Positions 1-6,043 of a stretch of 6,292 nucleotides of DNA are shown here, in pieces; the first letter of the stretch is position 1; every line of letters begins with the position of its first letter. The DNA comes from an uncultured Selenomonadales bacterium (GTDB lineage Bacteria; Bacillota; Negativicutes; Selenomonadales; Selenomonadaceae). A program made the position numbers and the translations under genes. The DNA lies in the NCBI GenBank assembly GCA_946403735.1, contig CAMJAZ010000106.1:1-6292 (forward strand). The letters run 5' to 3'. Below the pieces are notes generated by a model that saw only the letters and a list, made by a program, of their open reading frames with translations, ran no database searches and was not told where the DNA came from.

Positions 1-390
1 ACTACCGTTTATCCTACGACGGATGGAAATTCACTTGGCATTTTGAATAGCGTTTCAATCGACGGCAAAGGCGTCATTACTGGAACGTACACTAACGGCG
101 TTATTCAGAATGAAGCGCAAATCGCAGTTGCACAATTCACTAACTCAGCAGGTCTTGACAAGCAAGGTACAAGCCTTTACAAGCAGTCTAATAACTCTGG
201 CGATGCGCGTTTCGGTACGGTTGGCGACTTTGGCTTTACAATTACGCCTTCAGCTCTTGAAATGTCGAACGTTGAATTGGCGTCTGAACTCGTCGATATG
301 ATTGTAACTCAACGCGGTTTCCAATCTAACTCAAAAGTTATCACCGTCGGCGATGAAATGCTTGAATCTATCGTCAACATGAAGAGATAA
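1..390 (+). CDS. flgE: Flagellar hook protein FlgE, C-terminal part (5' end outside window)
   Basis: This is the last 129 codons of a gene that begins upstream; the frame is open from base 1 and ends at TAA 388-390. FlgE polymerises into the extracellular hook that joins the flagellar rod to the filament. The C-terminal third has the family signature: a stretch like AVAQFTNSAGL, then the ending with EMSNVELASELVDMIV, TQRGFQSNSKVIT and DEMLESIVNMKR, which is the axial-protein C-terminal helix (Flg_bbr_C). That ending closely follows FlgE; other rod and hook proteins (FlgG, FlgF) share the fold but differ in the final residues, so FlgE is preferred. The TTG at 43 is an internal leucine codon, not a start. 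A hairpin terminator follows about 45 bases after the stop, so this is probably the last gene of its transcript. Confidence 0.93.
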   Translation, partial: TTVYPTTDGNSLGILNSVSIDGKGVITGTYTNGVIQNEAQIAVAQFTNSAGLDKQGTSLYKQSNNSGDARFGTVGDFGFTITPSALEMSNVELASELVDMIVTQRGFQSNSKVITVGDEMLESIVNMKR

Positions 391-418
391 ATTTAATTAG
401 TAATTCGTAATGATAAAT
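391..418 (+). repeat. Degenerate 7-base tandem repeat, array A
   Basis: Immediately after the flgE stop codon the sequence falls into 7-base units ATTTAAT, TAGTAAT, TCGTAAT, GATAAAT. The two central units (398-411) match the NNGTAAT pattern of the clearer arrays at 1677-1711 and 4255-4282. All three arrays share a last full unit TCGTAAT followed by GAWAAWT. Confidence 0.5.
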
Positions 419-434
419 TTTTAAGATGAAAAAT

Positions 435-474
435 AAAAAGCCTGCGGACTTTATAAAGTTCGTAGACTTTTTTT
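435..474 (+). terminator. Rho-independent terminator after flgE
   Basis: Bases 435-451 pair with 456-472 around a TATA loop: a 17-position stem with two G-U pairs and one C-A mismatch (441/466), followed by a T run that extends to 474. The matching A run on the left means it could also terminate transcription arriving on the - strand. It separates the flagellar transcript from the next gene. Confidence 0.88.
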
Positions 475-483
475 AATTAAGAA

Positions 484-511
484 ATAATTCTACATTCTTA
501 ATTCTTAATTC
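484..511 (-). repeat. Degenerate 7-base tandem repeat, array B (inverted orientation)
   Basis: On the + strand the units are ATAATTC, TACATTC, TTAATTC, TTAATTC. Read on the - strand they are GAATTAA, GAATTAA, GAATGTA, GAATTAT. The period is the same 7 bases as in the other arrays and the composition is similar, but the orientation is opposite and the units do not carry the GCGTAAT core, so membership in the same family is less certain. It ends five bases before the Shine-Dalgarno of the next gene. Confidence 0.5.
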
Positions 512-530
512 AAAAAGGGCGGTGGATTTT

Positions 531-983
531 TTGTACACGAAAAAAATTTATTTCAGCGGCGGTGACTTCAACGAACTGAAAAAATTTTTCGCCAACTTAA
601 AAGGCGTCGTCAACGTGACTTTCGGGACAATCAGCTCGTCGAACGTGACAAGTTATGTTGACCCTACGCCGCGTGACGTTGAAAATATTTTTGGCGTTGA
701 AGTCGAATTCAATCCGAAGAAAAATGATATTTCGACGTTGATGGATGAACTTTTCGCCGCGATTAATCCATACGTTGAAAATAATTTGGGCGTCTACTAC
801 GCAATGAGTGAAGACGCGCCGCAAGTTGAACTACATATGAATTTCGTTGCGAATCGCGGTAAAGAATCTGTCGGCTCAAATGCTGAACTCACGATTAACG
901 ATCCAAATTCCAATCCTAAGCGTGCGCGTAAATGTTACGTCGTCTTTGGACGTTTAAAAAGTTTTACTGAAAAAATTTTCTAA
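531..983 (+). CDS. MsrA-fold protein lacking the catalytic cysteine (probable non-enzymatic homologue)
   Basis: The product is 150 residues from TTG 531. Similarity to peptide-methionine sulfoxide reductase A runs through the chain: IYFSGGDFNELKKFF and LKGVVNVTFG correspond to the MsrA segments GGCFWxxExxF and PGVxxVxxGYAGG; VEVEFNPKK (57-64) to VEVxYDPxx; NNLGVYYAM (84-92) to NDxGTQYRS; and FGRLKSF near the end to the late PLxxF segment. The GCFWG active site reads GGDFN (10-14), so the cysteine is Asp12 and the tryptophan is Asn14. The Asp/Tyr methionine-pocket motif is also altered. The only cysteine, Cys135, lies near the C terminus. Sulfoxide reduction by the usual mechanism is therefore unlikely. 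GTG 522 is an in-frame alternative start, but it overlaps the Shine-Dalgarno (GGGCGGTGG, 517-525); TTG 531 has a leader almost identical to that of the TTG start at 1743. The family call is by recognition, not by alignment. The cellular role is unknown. Confidence 0.62.
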   Translation: MYTKKIYFSGGDFNELKKFFANLKGVVNVTFGTISSSNVTSYVDPTPRDVENIFGVEVEFNPKKNDISTLMDELFAAINPYVENNLGVYYAMSEDAPQVELHMNFVANRGKESVGSNAELTINDPNSNPKRARKCYVVFGRLKSFTEKIF

Positions 984-989
984 AATAAA

Positions 990-1015
990 AAGCCGCTAAA
1001 AATTTCTAGCGACTT
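990..1015 (-). terminator. Terminator hairpin for the GNAT gene (- strand)
   Basis: Bases 990-998 pair with 1007-1015 (one C-A mismatch at 993/1012) around an 8-base loop. On the - strand the stem is followed by TTTATTTTA (complement of the A-rich 981-990), which gives a termination signal for the acetyltransferase transcript. On the + strand it has no good T run. Confidence 0.7.
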
Positions 1016-1029
1016 AATAAATTTTAAAT

Positions 1030-1053
1030 GCGTCAAACTTTGGCGCTTTTTTT
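1030..1053 (+). terminator. Terminator hairpin for the MsrA-like gene (+ strand)
   Basis: GCGTCAA (1030-1036) pairs with TTGGCGC (1040-1046), with one T-G pair and a three-base loop, followed directly by seven T residues (1047-1053). It terminates + strand transcription and overlaps the stop codon of the converging acetyltransferase gene (1052-1054). Confidence 0.78.
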
Positions 1054-1543
1054 ATTTCAGCGTCAAATATTGCGGTACAATGTCAGCAAAAGTTCCGTCT
1101 GGCATACGAAAGCCGCCTGGAATTGTTCCCAACTCTTTGAATCCTAAGCGGCGATAAAGATTTCTAGCGTGAACATTTTCAGCAACTACCGCGTTAAACT
1201 GCAAAATTCTGAATCCAAGTTCCCGCGCAGTTTCTATACAATGCTTGACGATAATTTCACCAATATGGCGTCCGCGCAGATTAGATTTGACGGCGTAACT
1301 TGCATTGCTAATATGTCCGCAACGCCCAACGTTATTTGGGTGGAGAATGTACAGCGCCACAATTTCACCAGTTTCATCATCTTTCGCAAGTCCTGTGAAT
1401 GACTGTGCGGCAAAAAATTCGTCGCCTGAAATTTCATTGAGTTCATCTTCCTGCGGAAATGCCACGCCGTCGCGTACAACTTCATTCCAAATTTCAATCG
1501 CGGCTTTAATATTTTTCTTGTCGTACTTTTCAACGATTATCAA
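1052..1543 (-). CDS. GNAT-family N-acetyltransferase
   Basis: A 163-residue protein of the GNAT fold, which transfers an acetyl group from acetyl-CoA to an amine. The substrate cannot be told from sequence. The N terminus (roughly 1-60) has the IWNEVVRDGVAFP and DEFFAA pattern seen in phosphinothricin-acetyltransferase-like members. Motif A is the stretch around YAVKSNLRGRHIGEIIVKHC (83-102), with the CoA pyrophosphate loop RGRHIG (90-95) in which His93 replaces the usual glycine. Motif B is NVHARNLYRRLGFKELG (123-139), followed by IPGGFRMPDGTFADIVPQYL, a common ending in this subgroup. The start is TTG 1543, supported by GGAGGG seven or so bases upstream; an ATG at 1560 runs into a stop after four codons. 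It is a single gene with its own promoter and terminator, convergent with the MsrA-like gene. Confidence 0.9.
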   Translation of the reverse strand: MIIVEKYDKKNIKAAIEIWNEVVRDGVAFPQEDELNEISGDEFFAAQSFTGLAKDDETGEIVALYILHPNNVGRCGHISNASYAVKSNLRGRHIGEIIVKHCIETARELGFRILQFNAVVAENVHARNLYRRLGFKELGTIPGGFRMPDGTFADIVPQYLTLK

Positions 1544-1576
1544 ATTTATCCCTCCGTCATAGCTTGTTTACAAATT

Positions 1577-1585
1577 ATTATAGCA
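1577..1585 (-). promoter_or_regulatory. Extended -10 promoter for the GNAT gene
   Basis: On the - strand the sequence reads TGCTATAAT, a perfect -10 hexamer (1577-1582) with the TGn extension. The -35 position is a T-rich run without a clear TTGACA, as expected for an extended -10 promoter. Transcription would start near 1570, about 27 bases before the TTG start. This is a visual match only. Confidence 0.6.
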
Positions 1586-1657
1586 AAAAAAGTATTGAAA
1601 AAAAATAAAATTTTTAATCACGGCTAAAAGTTTTCACTTTATTTTCAACAAACTTTA

Positions 1658-1666
1658 TGCTAGAAT
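1658..1666 (+). promoter_or_regulatory. Extended -10 promoter for the ftsW-secretin pair
   Basis: TGCTAGAAT carries a TGn extension (1658-1660) and a -10 hexamer TAGAAT (1661-1666). The expected -35 position, near 1638-1643, is T-rich (TTTATT) and poor. The predicted transcript would start near 1673 and include the 7-base repeat array in its leader. It lies back-to-back with the GNAT promoter about 75 bases away. Confidence 0.45.
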
Positions 1667-1676
1667 TTAAATTAAT

Positions 1677-1711
1677 TAGAAATTAGGAATGCGTAATGCG
1701 TAATTCGTAAT
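1677..1711 (+). repeat. 7-base tandem repeat, array C
   Basis: Five consecutive 7-base units: TAGAAAT, TAGGAAT, GCGTAAT, GCGTAAT, TCGTAAT, then GAAAATT. The two GCGTAAT units are identical. The array sits between the predicted ftsW promoter and its Shine-Dalgarno, so it would be transcribed as leader RNA. Confidence 0.75.
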
Positions 1712-1742
1712 GAAAATTAAAAGCTGAAAAGGCGGTGATATT

Positions 1743-2897
1743 TTGGCTACTGCTCAAAGCGCAGGAAAAGCTAATTCGATTGACTCAAGCGAAAAGAAAA
1801 AATTTTGGAATAACGATACCGAAGCCATTATCGGAATAATGCTCGTACTTTTAATTTTGGGAACAATAAATGTATTCAGTTCAAGTTTCATAATAGCGGA
1901 GGCAGAATTTGATTCGCCGTACTTTTTTCTGAAACGTCACTTGATTAACATATTTATAGGGTTTATCGCGTTTATAATTTGTTTTCGCGTCGACTATCAT
2001 AAATGGCGCGGATTAATGCCATTCGTCCTACTGTTCACGCTATTAGCATTGATACTCGTGTTGATAATAGGTCCAGAAGTCAACGGCGCTAAACGATGGT
2101 TGCCGTTAGGCGTGGCGCAATTTCAGCCAGCAGAATTTGCTAAACTCGTCGCAATAATGATTATGGCGGCGTACCTAGCAATGCAAGTTAAAGCTAATCG
2201 CGAAATAAAATTTTTCACGCCGCAACTTGCAATAGTCGGAGTCATGGCATTTTTGACGGAACAGGAACCAGATATGGGTACGGCGTCAATAATTTTAGGA
2301 ATACCGCTTATCATGATGGTCGTTGCGGGCTTGCATTGGAAAAAAGTTTTACAACTTGTCGGCGTTGGCATCTTAGGAATAATCGCGTTAATATATCGTC
2401 AACCGTACCGCTTGGAACGCTTAAAGGTAACTTGGGATCCTTGGTCAGACGCGCAGAATTTTGGCTATCAAACTGTACAATCTTTATCGGCAATCGGTTC
2501 GGGCGAATTAACGGGCATGGGCTTAGGCGTCGGCGTCAGTAAGTACGACTATTTGCCAGAGGCGCATACAGATTTTGCATTCGCTATATTTTGTCAAGAG
2601 AATGGCTTTTTAGGCGCAATATTTGTATTTTTACTTTTCGCCGCGCTAACGGTTTACTCCGCACGTGTAGCAAGTAGGGCGCGTGATGAGTACGGGCAAA
2701 TTTTATCAATGGGCATAATGATTTTAATCGTTGGACAAGCCGTAGCAAATTTGTTAATGGTCGGCGGAATGTTGCCAGTTGTCGGCGTACCGTTGCCATT
2801 TATAAGTTACGGTGGAACTTCGCTAATTGTAACAATGGCGTCGATTGGCATTCTAACAAATATAGGACGGCTAGGCATTAAATCGGCGGAGAATTGA
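1743..2897 (+). CDS. ftsW: SEDS-family peptidoglycan glycosyltransferase, FtsW type
   Basis: The 384-residue multi-pass membrane protein belongs to the FtsW/RodA/SpoVE (SEDS) family, which polymerises lipid II into glycan strands together with a class B penicillin-binding protein. After a hydrophilic N terminus (about 1-25), roughly ten hydrophobic segments follow. Family motifs in order: GAKRWLPLG and FQPAEFAKL (from residue 115), EPDMGTA with the likely catalytic Asp177, GYQTVQSLSAIGSGELTGMGLG, YLPEAHTDFAFA (His275, Asp277), and PLPFISYGGTSL (353-360). The YLPE-HTDF and FISYGG pair favours FtsW (septal) or SpoVE over RodA. ENGFLG replaces the usual EELGFxG. The start is TTG 1743: the leader AAAAGGCGGTGAT matches the extended Shine-Dalgarno AAAGGAGGTGAT with one change, and no better start is nearby. 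The secretin gene follows after 48 bases and is probably cotranscribed. No class B PBP gene is in the window, so the FtsW/SpoVE choice is open. Confidence 0.9.
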   Translation: MATAQSAGKANSIDSSEKKKFWNNDTEAIIGIMLVLLILGTINVFSSSFIIAEAEFDSPYFFLKRHLINIFIGFIAFIICFRVDYHKWRGLMPFVLLFTLLALILVLIIGPEVNGAKRWLPLGVAQFQPAEFAKLVAIMIMAAYLAMQVKANREIKFFTPQLAIVGVMAFLTEQEPDMGTASIILGIPLIMMVVAGLHWKKVLQLVGVGILGIIALIYRQPYRLERLKVTWDPWSDAQNFGYQTVQSLSAIGSGELTGMGLGVGVSKYDYLPEAHTDFAFAIFCQENGFLGAIFVFLLFAALTVYSARVASRARDEYGQILSMGIMILIVGQAVANLLMVGGMLPVVGVPLPFISYGGTSLIVTMASIGILTNIGRLGIKSAEN

Positions 2898-2945
2898 TGA
2901 TTAGTTGCTAAAAAATTTCCTACACGCTAGAAAGGTGGTAGCACG

Positions 2946-4250
2946 ATGAAAAAATTGCTGTCGACAATGACGACGGCTTTTTTTATGTTCACTTCAACGG
3001 TTAGCGCCGCGCCTATGACGCTGAATGTTCACGACGCCGATTTAAGGTCAACTATTATTCTTGTCGCCCGCGCAGGTAATCTCAACGTTTCGGTTGATGA
3101 TTCTGTCGAAGGAAATATTTCTATTTCAGTATCGGACGTTGAACCGCAAAAAATTCTTGAGATTATCGCCAAGACTAAAAATTTAAATCTCGTGCAGGAC
3201 GACGACATTTTCATCTTGACTACAAATTTTGACACCTTTGAGCCAATGCAAAGTTACGTACTGCCAATTCACTATGCCGACGCAGAAATTTTGCGCCAAG
3301 CTATCGTTATGAGTTTGAACAGAGATAACAATCAAGATTTTGTTGAAACGCTTGCAAACGAAAAAAATTTTCCGTTTTATCGTCGATATGAAAGTACAAA
3401 TAAAACTGAAGAAGACAAGAAAAAACGTGATGAAAGAGTTTTTTTTAATCCCGATGTAAACGCACTGATTTTGTACGGTACGGCGGCTGAATATGAACGC
3501 GCTAAAAATTTACTGGCGGTGCTTGATGTTGAACTTAAGCAAGTGTCACTTGAGGCGAAAATTTTGGCGATTGATAAAAACGCTAGCAAAAGTTTGGGCG
3601 TCGAATGGTTTTGGTCAGCATTCCCGCAATATCCTGAACGTGATTCTTTTAGTGATCGTGAAACTATTGAGAGAAATTATAGTGACGAGACTGGCTACGG
3701 CATTTTACGTTTTGGCAGAGGTCCAGAAGGTTATCCATTTGAGTGGTATTACGGCGCACGGCTCAACGCACTTGTCACGGACGGTAAGGCAAAAATTTTA
3801 TCGCGCCCAAATGTTACGACGATTCAAGGTCACGAAGCAATTATCAACGTTGGAAGTTCCGTACCAGTTCCAAAAGTTGCGTCAACAAATACAAGTACGA
3901 CAACTGAATTTGAATATCGTGACGCAGGAATTATTTTGAAGTACACGCCGCGAATTAACAGCGACGGCACAATTACAGCGACGATTCACACGGAAGTTAG
4001 TACGCCGCAGTACGTTGAAGATTTGAAAGCTTACAGATTTAACACGCGCTCGGCTGATACAGTCGTCACAGTTAAAGACGGCGAACCTATGGTTATTGGC
4101 GGGCTTATCGGTTCGGAGGAAGAAAAAAGTATCAGCAAAATTCCATTTCTTGGTGATTTGCCGATACTTGGTGCATTATTTAGGACGAATAGAAAAAGTA
4201 CGTCTGAATCTGAACTGATGATTTTTTTAACGGCGCATATTGTGAAATAA
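2946..4250 (+). CDS. Short outer-membrane secretin (PilQ/GspD superfamily)
   Basis: Secretins form large gated rings in the outer membrane for type II secretion, type IV pili or filamentous phage export. This 434-residue protein has a Sec signal peptide (KK, then a hydrophobic stretch, likely cut after Ala21), an STN-like N0 domain (about 24-92), one N1/secretin_N domain (about 103-197: YVLPIHYADAEILRQAI, then FFNPDVNALILYGTAAEYERAKNLL), and a C-terminal secretin core (about 199-434). The core shows QVSLEAKILAID, LSRPNVTTIQGHEAIINVG, VPVPK (306-310), VKDGEPMVIGGLI and the late signature KIPFLGDLPILGALFR. A charged insert (about 125-162, rich in K, E and D) interrupts the N1 domain. PilQ and GspD are usually 600 residues or more; AMIN domains and extra N domains are missing here. 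The start ATG 2946 has AGGTGG seven bases upstream. No pilus or secretion ATPase or pilin gene is visible nearby, so the transported substrate is unknown. Confidence 0.88.
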   Translation: MKKLLSTMTTAFFMFTSTVSAAPMTLNVHDADLRSTIILVARAGNLNVSVDDSVEGNISISVSDVEPQKILEIIAKTKNLNLVQDDDIFILTTNFDTFEPMQSYVLPIHYADAEILRQAIVMSLNRDNNQDFVETLANEKNFPFYRRYESTNKTEEDKKKRDERVFFNPDVNALILYGTAAEYERAKNLLAVLDVELKQVSLEAKILAIDKNASKSLGVEWFWSAFPQYPERDSFSDRETIERNYSDETGYGILRFGRGPEGYPFEWYYGARLNALVTDGKAKILSRPNVTTIQGHEAIINVGSSVPVPKVASTNTSTTTEFEYRDAGIILKYTPRINSDGTITATIHTEVSTPQYVEDLKAYRFNTRSADTVVTVKDGEPMVIGGLIGSEEEKSISKIPFLGDLPILGALFRTNRKSTSESELMIFLTAHIVK

Positions 4251-4254
4251 TAAT

Positions 4255-4282
4255 GCGTAATGCGTAATGTGTAATTCGTAAT
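4255..4282 (+). repeat. 7-base tandem repeat, array D
   Basis: Four consecutive 7-base units: GCGTAAT, GCGTAAT, GTGTAAT, TCGTAAT, then GAAAAAT. A partial unit TAATAAT (4248-4254) overlaps the secretin stop codon. The last unit and the following GAAAAATTTTTAAG match the flank of array A (405-425). The gap of 92 bases between the converging secretin and chemoreceptor genes holds this array and AT-rich sequence, but no convincing terminator hairpin. Confidence 0.75.
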
Positions 4283-4342
4283 GAAAAATTTTTAAGTCCA
4301 AAGATATTTTAAAAAAAATTAATTGTTCAACACGTCATATAT

Positions 4343-5905
4343 TTATACAGTTTTAAATTTGCCGACACTTTCTTTGAACGAATCGGAGTAATTGGAAAGT
4401 TCCGCGCTTGCCGACGCGCATTCTTCAGACACGGCGGAATTATCAGTGACGACGCCCAAAATTGTTTGCGAAAGTAAATTAACTTCATTCATAATATTTT
4501 GTTGAGTTTTACTTTGTTCGCTAAGTTGGCGAATAACTTTTGTTACTTCCTCTGTATTTTCAGTGACGCCTGACAAAGAATTTGACGCCGTACCTACAAC
4601 TTCCATTCCGTGAGCAATTCCAGCAAGCGCATTTGTGATAAGTTGCTGAATATTTTGCGTTGAATCGGCAGATTGTTCAGCAAGCTTTCTAACTTCATCA
4701 GCTACGACTGCAAAGCCGCGACCTGCTGAACCTGCGCGGGCAGCCTCAATAGACGCATTTAAACTCAACAACGCCGTTTGTCCAGTAATTTCGTCCAACG
4801 CTCCAAGTATCGATTTAATTTCTTCTGACGCTCGGCTAATTTCGTTCATTGCGTCAACAACTTTATCCATTTGCACGCGGCTAAGTTCAATACTTCGCGT
4901 AGTATCTGCGCCGCGTTGAAGGGCATTTTGTACGAACGTCTCAACCTTAGCATTTTGTTCCATAGTCTCCTGAATTTTCGACTGCAACTTTTGAATACTT
5001 TCAGTTTGACTTACTGCGCCGTCTGCAAGACTATGTGACACTTGCGAAACTTCACTTGCACTTACGGCAACTTGATCGGCAATTTCAGCCATTGAATGCA
5101 TTTCGTTACAAAGTGATTCGCGAATGTGTTCAATGTTAGTTTGAATTGGTACGTAATCGCCGATGTACTTCATATTGGTTGCCGTCACTAAATCGCCTGC
5201 CGCCATTGACCGCAAATTACTTTCAATATCCTGTACGTAACTTGAAAGTCCAACGCGCATTTTATTAAGCAAGTCGTAAAGTTTTCCAATTTCATCTTCG
5301 CGATTATAAACCAACTTTTGATTCAAATTTCCCTGCGCAAGTTTGTTAATGCTACCTTCCAAAGTGCCAATCGGTTCAACAACTCTTTCTTGGAATATGG
5401 CGTAAACTTTTTTTAAGGAAAAGCCAACTGCCGCCGCAAAGCCGATTAACAGAAGATACAAAACGTAAGTCATAATGTTTACCATACTTTGCGCCGCGTC
5501 GACCATTGTATTTGTAAGTCCGAAATACGTTTCGCTGACTTCCAAAAGTTTAGCAGGATCATTTGAATTTTTAAAATCAGCAATGGCAGTTTTAACTTCC
5601 GCGTTCCAGTACGATTCGACTTTATCGCGTTCGGTGGAAAAACTTCCAAGTAAAATTGCGCCGTCAAGTTTTTTCAGCAAGCCTTCAACTTTTTCAGTAG
5701 CTTGAGCAGAGTCCGCTCCTGCCAATACTTGCTTAACTACGCGCTGACTGCCGCCGCGAACTATGCCAGCTTCATTCACAACAGCTGTATAGCTTGAAAA
5801 TAAGTACAGACTTACAATCATTACTACAACTATTATAGCGACTAGTTGAAAAACTCTAGTCAACAGTCCTTTAATCAGAAAGGCAATGGTACTCTGCTCA
5901 TTCAT
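4343..5905 (-). CDS. Methyl-accepting chemotaxis protein with P-box-like sensor and tandem HAMP
   Basis: This is a 520-residue inner-membrane chemoreceptor that would signal through CheW/CheA. The order is: TM1 about 16-38; an extracytoplasmic domain of about 105 residues opening with VVNEAGIVRGGSQRVVKQVL (42-61), which resembles the P-box of NarX/PilJ-type sensors; TM2 about 145-163; HAMP (about 165-218, VVEPIGTLEGSINKLAQGNL); a second HAMP-like segment (about 226-262, MAAGDL then YIGDYVPIQTNIE); and the coiled-coil signalling domain (about 265-517). The conserved hairpin tip reads ITGQTALLSLNASIEAARAG then GRGFAVVADEVRKLAE. Relative to the usual QTNLLALNAAIEAARAGE it has Asn to Ala (378), Ala to Ser (381, 385) and Glu to Ser (393), while Glu387 and Arg390 are kept. 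There is no C-terminal CheR-tethering pentapeptide. ATG 5905 is preceded by GGAGGG eight bases upstream. The ligand is unknown. Confidence 0.95.
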   Translation of the reverse strand: MNEQSTIAFLIKGLLTRVFQLVAIIVVVMIVSLYLFSSYTAVVNEAGIVRGGSQRVVKQVLAGADSAQATEKVEGLLKKLDGAILLGSFSTERDKVESYWNAEVKTAIADFKNSNDPAKLLEVSETYFGLTNTMVDAAQSMVNIMTYVLYLLLIGFAAAVGFSLKKVYAIFQERVVEPIGTLEGSINKLAQGNLNQKLVYNREDEIGKLYDLLNKMRVGLSSYVQDIESNLRSMAAGDLVTATNMKYIGDYVPIQTNIEHIRESLCNEMHSMAEIADQVAVSASEVSQVSHSLADGAVSQTESIQKLQSKIQETMEQNAKVETFVQNALQRGADTTRSIELSRVQMDKVVDAMNEISRASEEIKSILGALDEITGQTALLSLNASIEAARAGSAGRGFAVVADEVRKLAEQSADSTQNIQQLITNALAGIAHGMEVVGTASNSLSGVTENTEEVTKVIRQLSEQSKTQQNIMNEVNLLSQTILGVVTDNSAVSEECASASAELSNYSDSFKESVGKFKTV

Positions 5906-5948
5906 CTAATCATCCCTCCAAAGCATAATTGAAAATTTTTCTGATAAT

Positions 5949-5979
5949 ATTATATCATAAAGGAATTAAATCAAGTCTA
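5949..5979 (-). promoter_or_regulatory. Promoter for the chemoreceptor gene; sigma-A or sigma-28 type
   Basis: On the - strand a perfect TATAAT (5949-5954) with TGA in front (an extended -10) lies about 45 bases before the start codon. A sigma-28-like reading also fits partly: TAGA (5976-5979), 16 bases, then TATGATAT (5952-5959), compared with the motility consensus TAAA-N15-GCCGATAT. Chemoreceptor genes in related bacteria are often under the motility sigma factor, but the perfect TATAAT favours the housekeeping form. Confidence 0.5.
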
Positions 5980-6034
5980 AAAAAAATTTCTTTCACTGAA
6001 AAAATTTTAAAAGAATGCAAAATAAATATTTCTG

Positions 6035-6043
6035 TGATAAAAT
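6035..6043 (+). promoter_or_regulatory. Possible extended -10 promoter for cbiH
   Basis: TGATAAAAT combines a TGn extension (6035-6037) with a -10-like hexamer TAAAAT (6038-6043), 27 bases before the ATG. The -35 position has no good match. The hexamer lies inside an imperfect dyad, GTGA-N7-TCAC (6034-6048). No cobalamin riboswitch is recognisable in the 165 bases upstream of the gene. Confidence 0.35.

Noticed and set aside
391..511. Possible CRISPR array or leader
   Set aside because: The repeated units are 7 bases with no spacers, far shorter than CRISPR repeats, and no cas gene is present.
1305..1562. + strand open frame opposite the acetyltransferase gene
   Set aside because: It is antisense to a well-supported GNAT gene, has no family resemblance and no good ribosome binding site.
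2898..2945. Terminator or separate promoter between ftsW and the secretin
   Set aside because: No hairpin with a T run and no convincing -35/-10 pair fit in the 48 bases, so cotranscription is the simpler reading.
3493..3939. 148-codon open frame inside the secretin gene, same strand
   Set aside because: It lies wholly within the secretin coding sequence in another frame and shows no recognisable motif, whereas the secretin frame is intact with all signatures.
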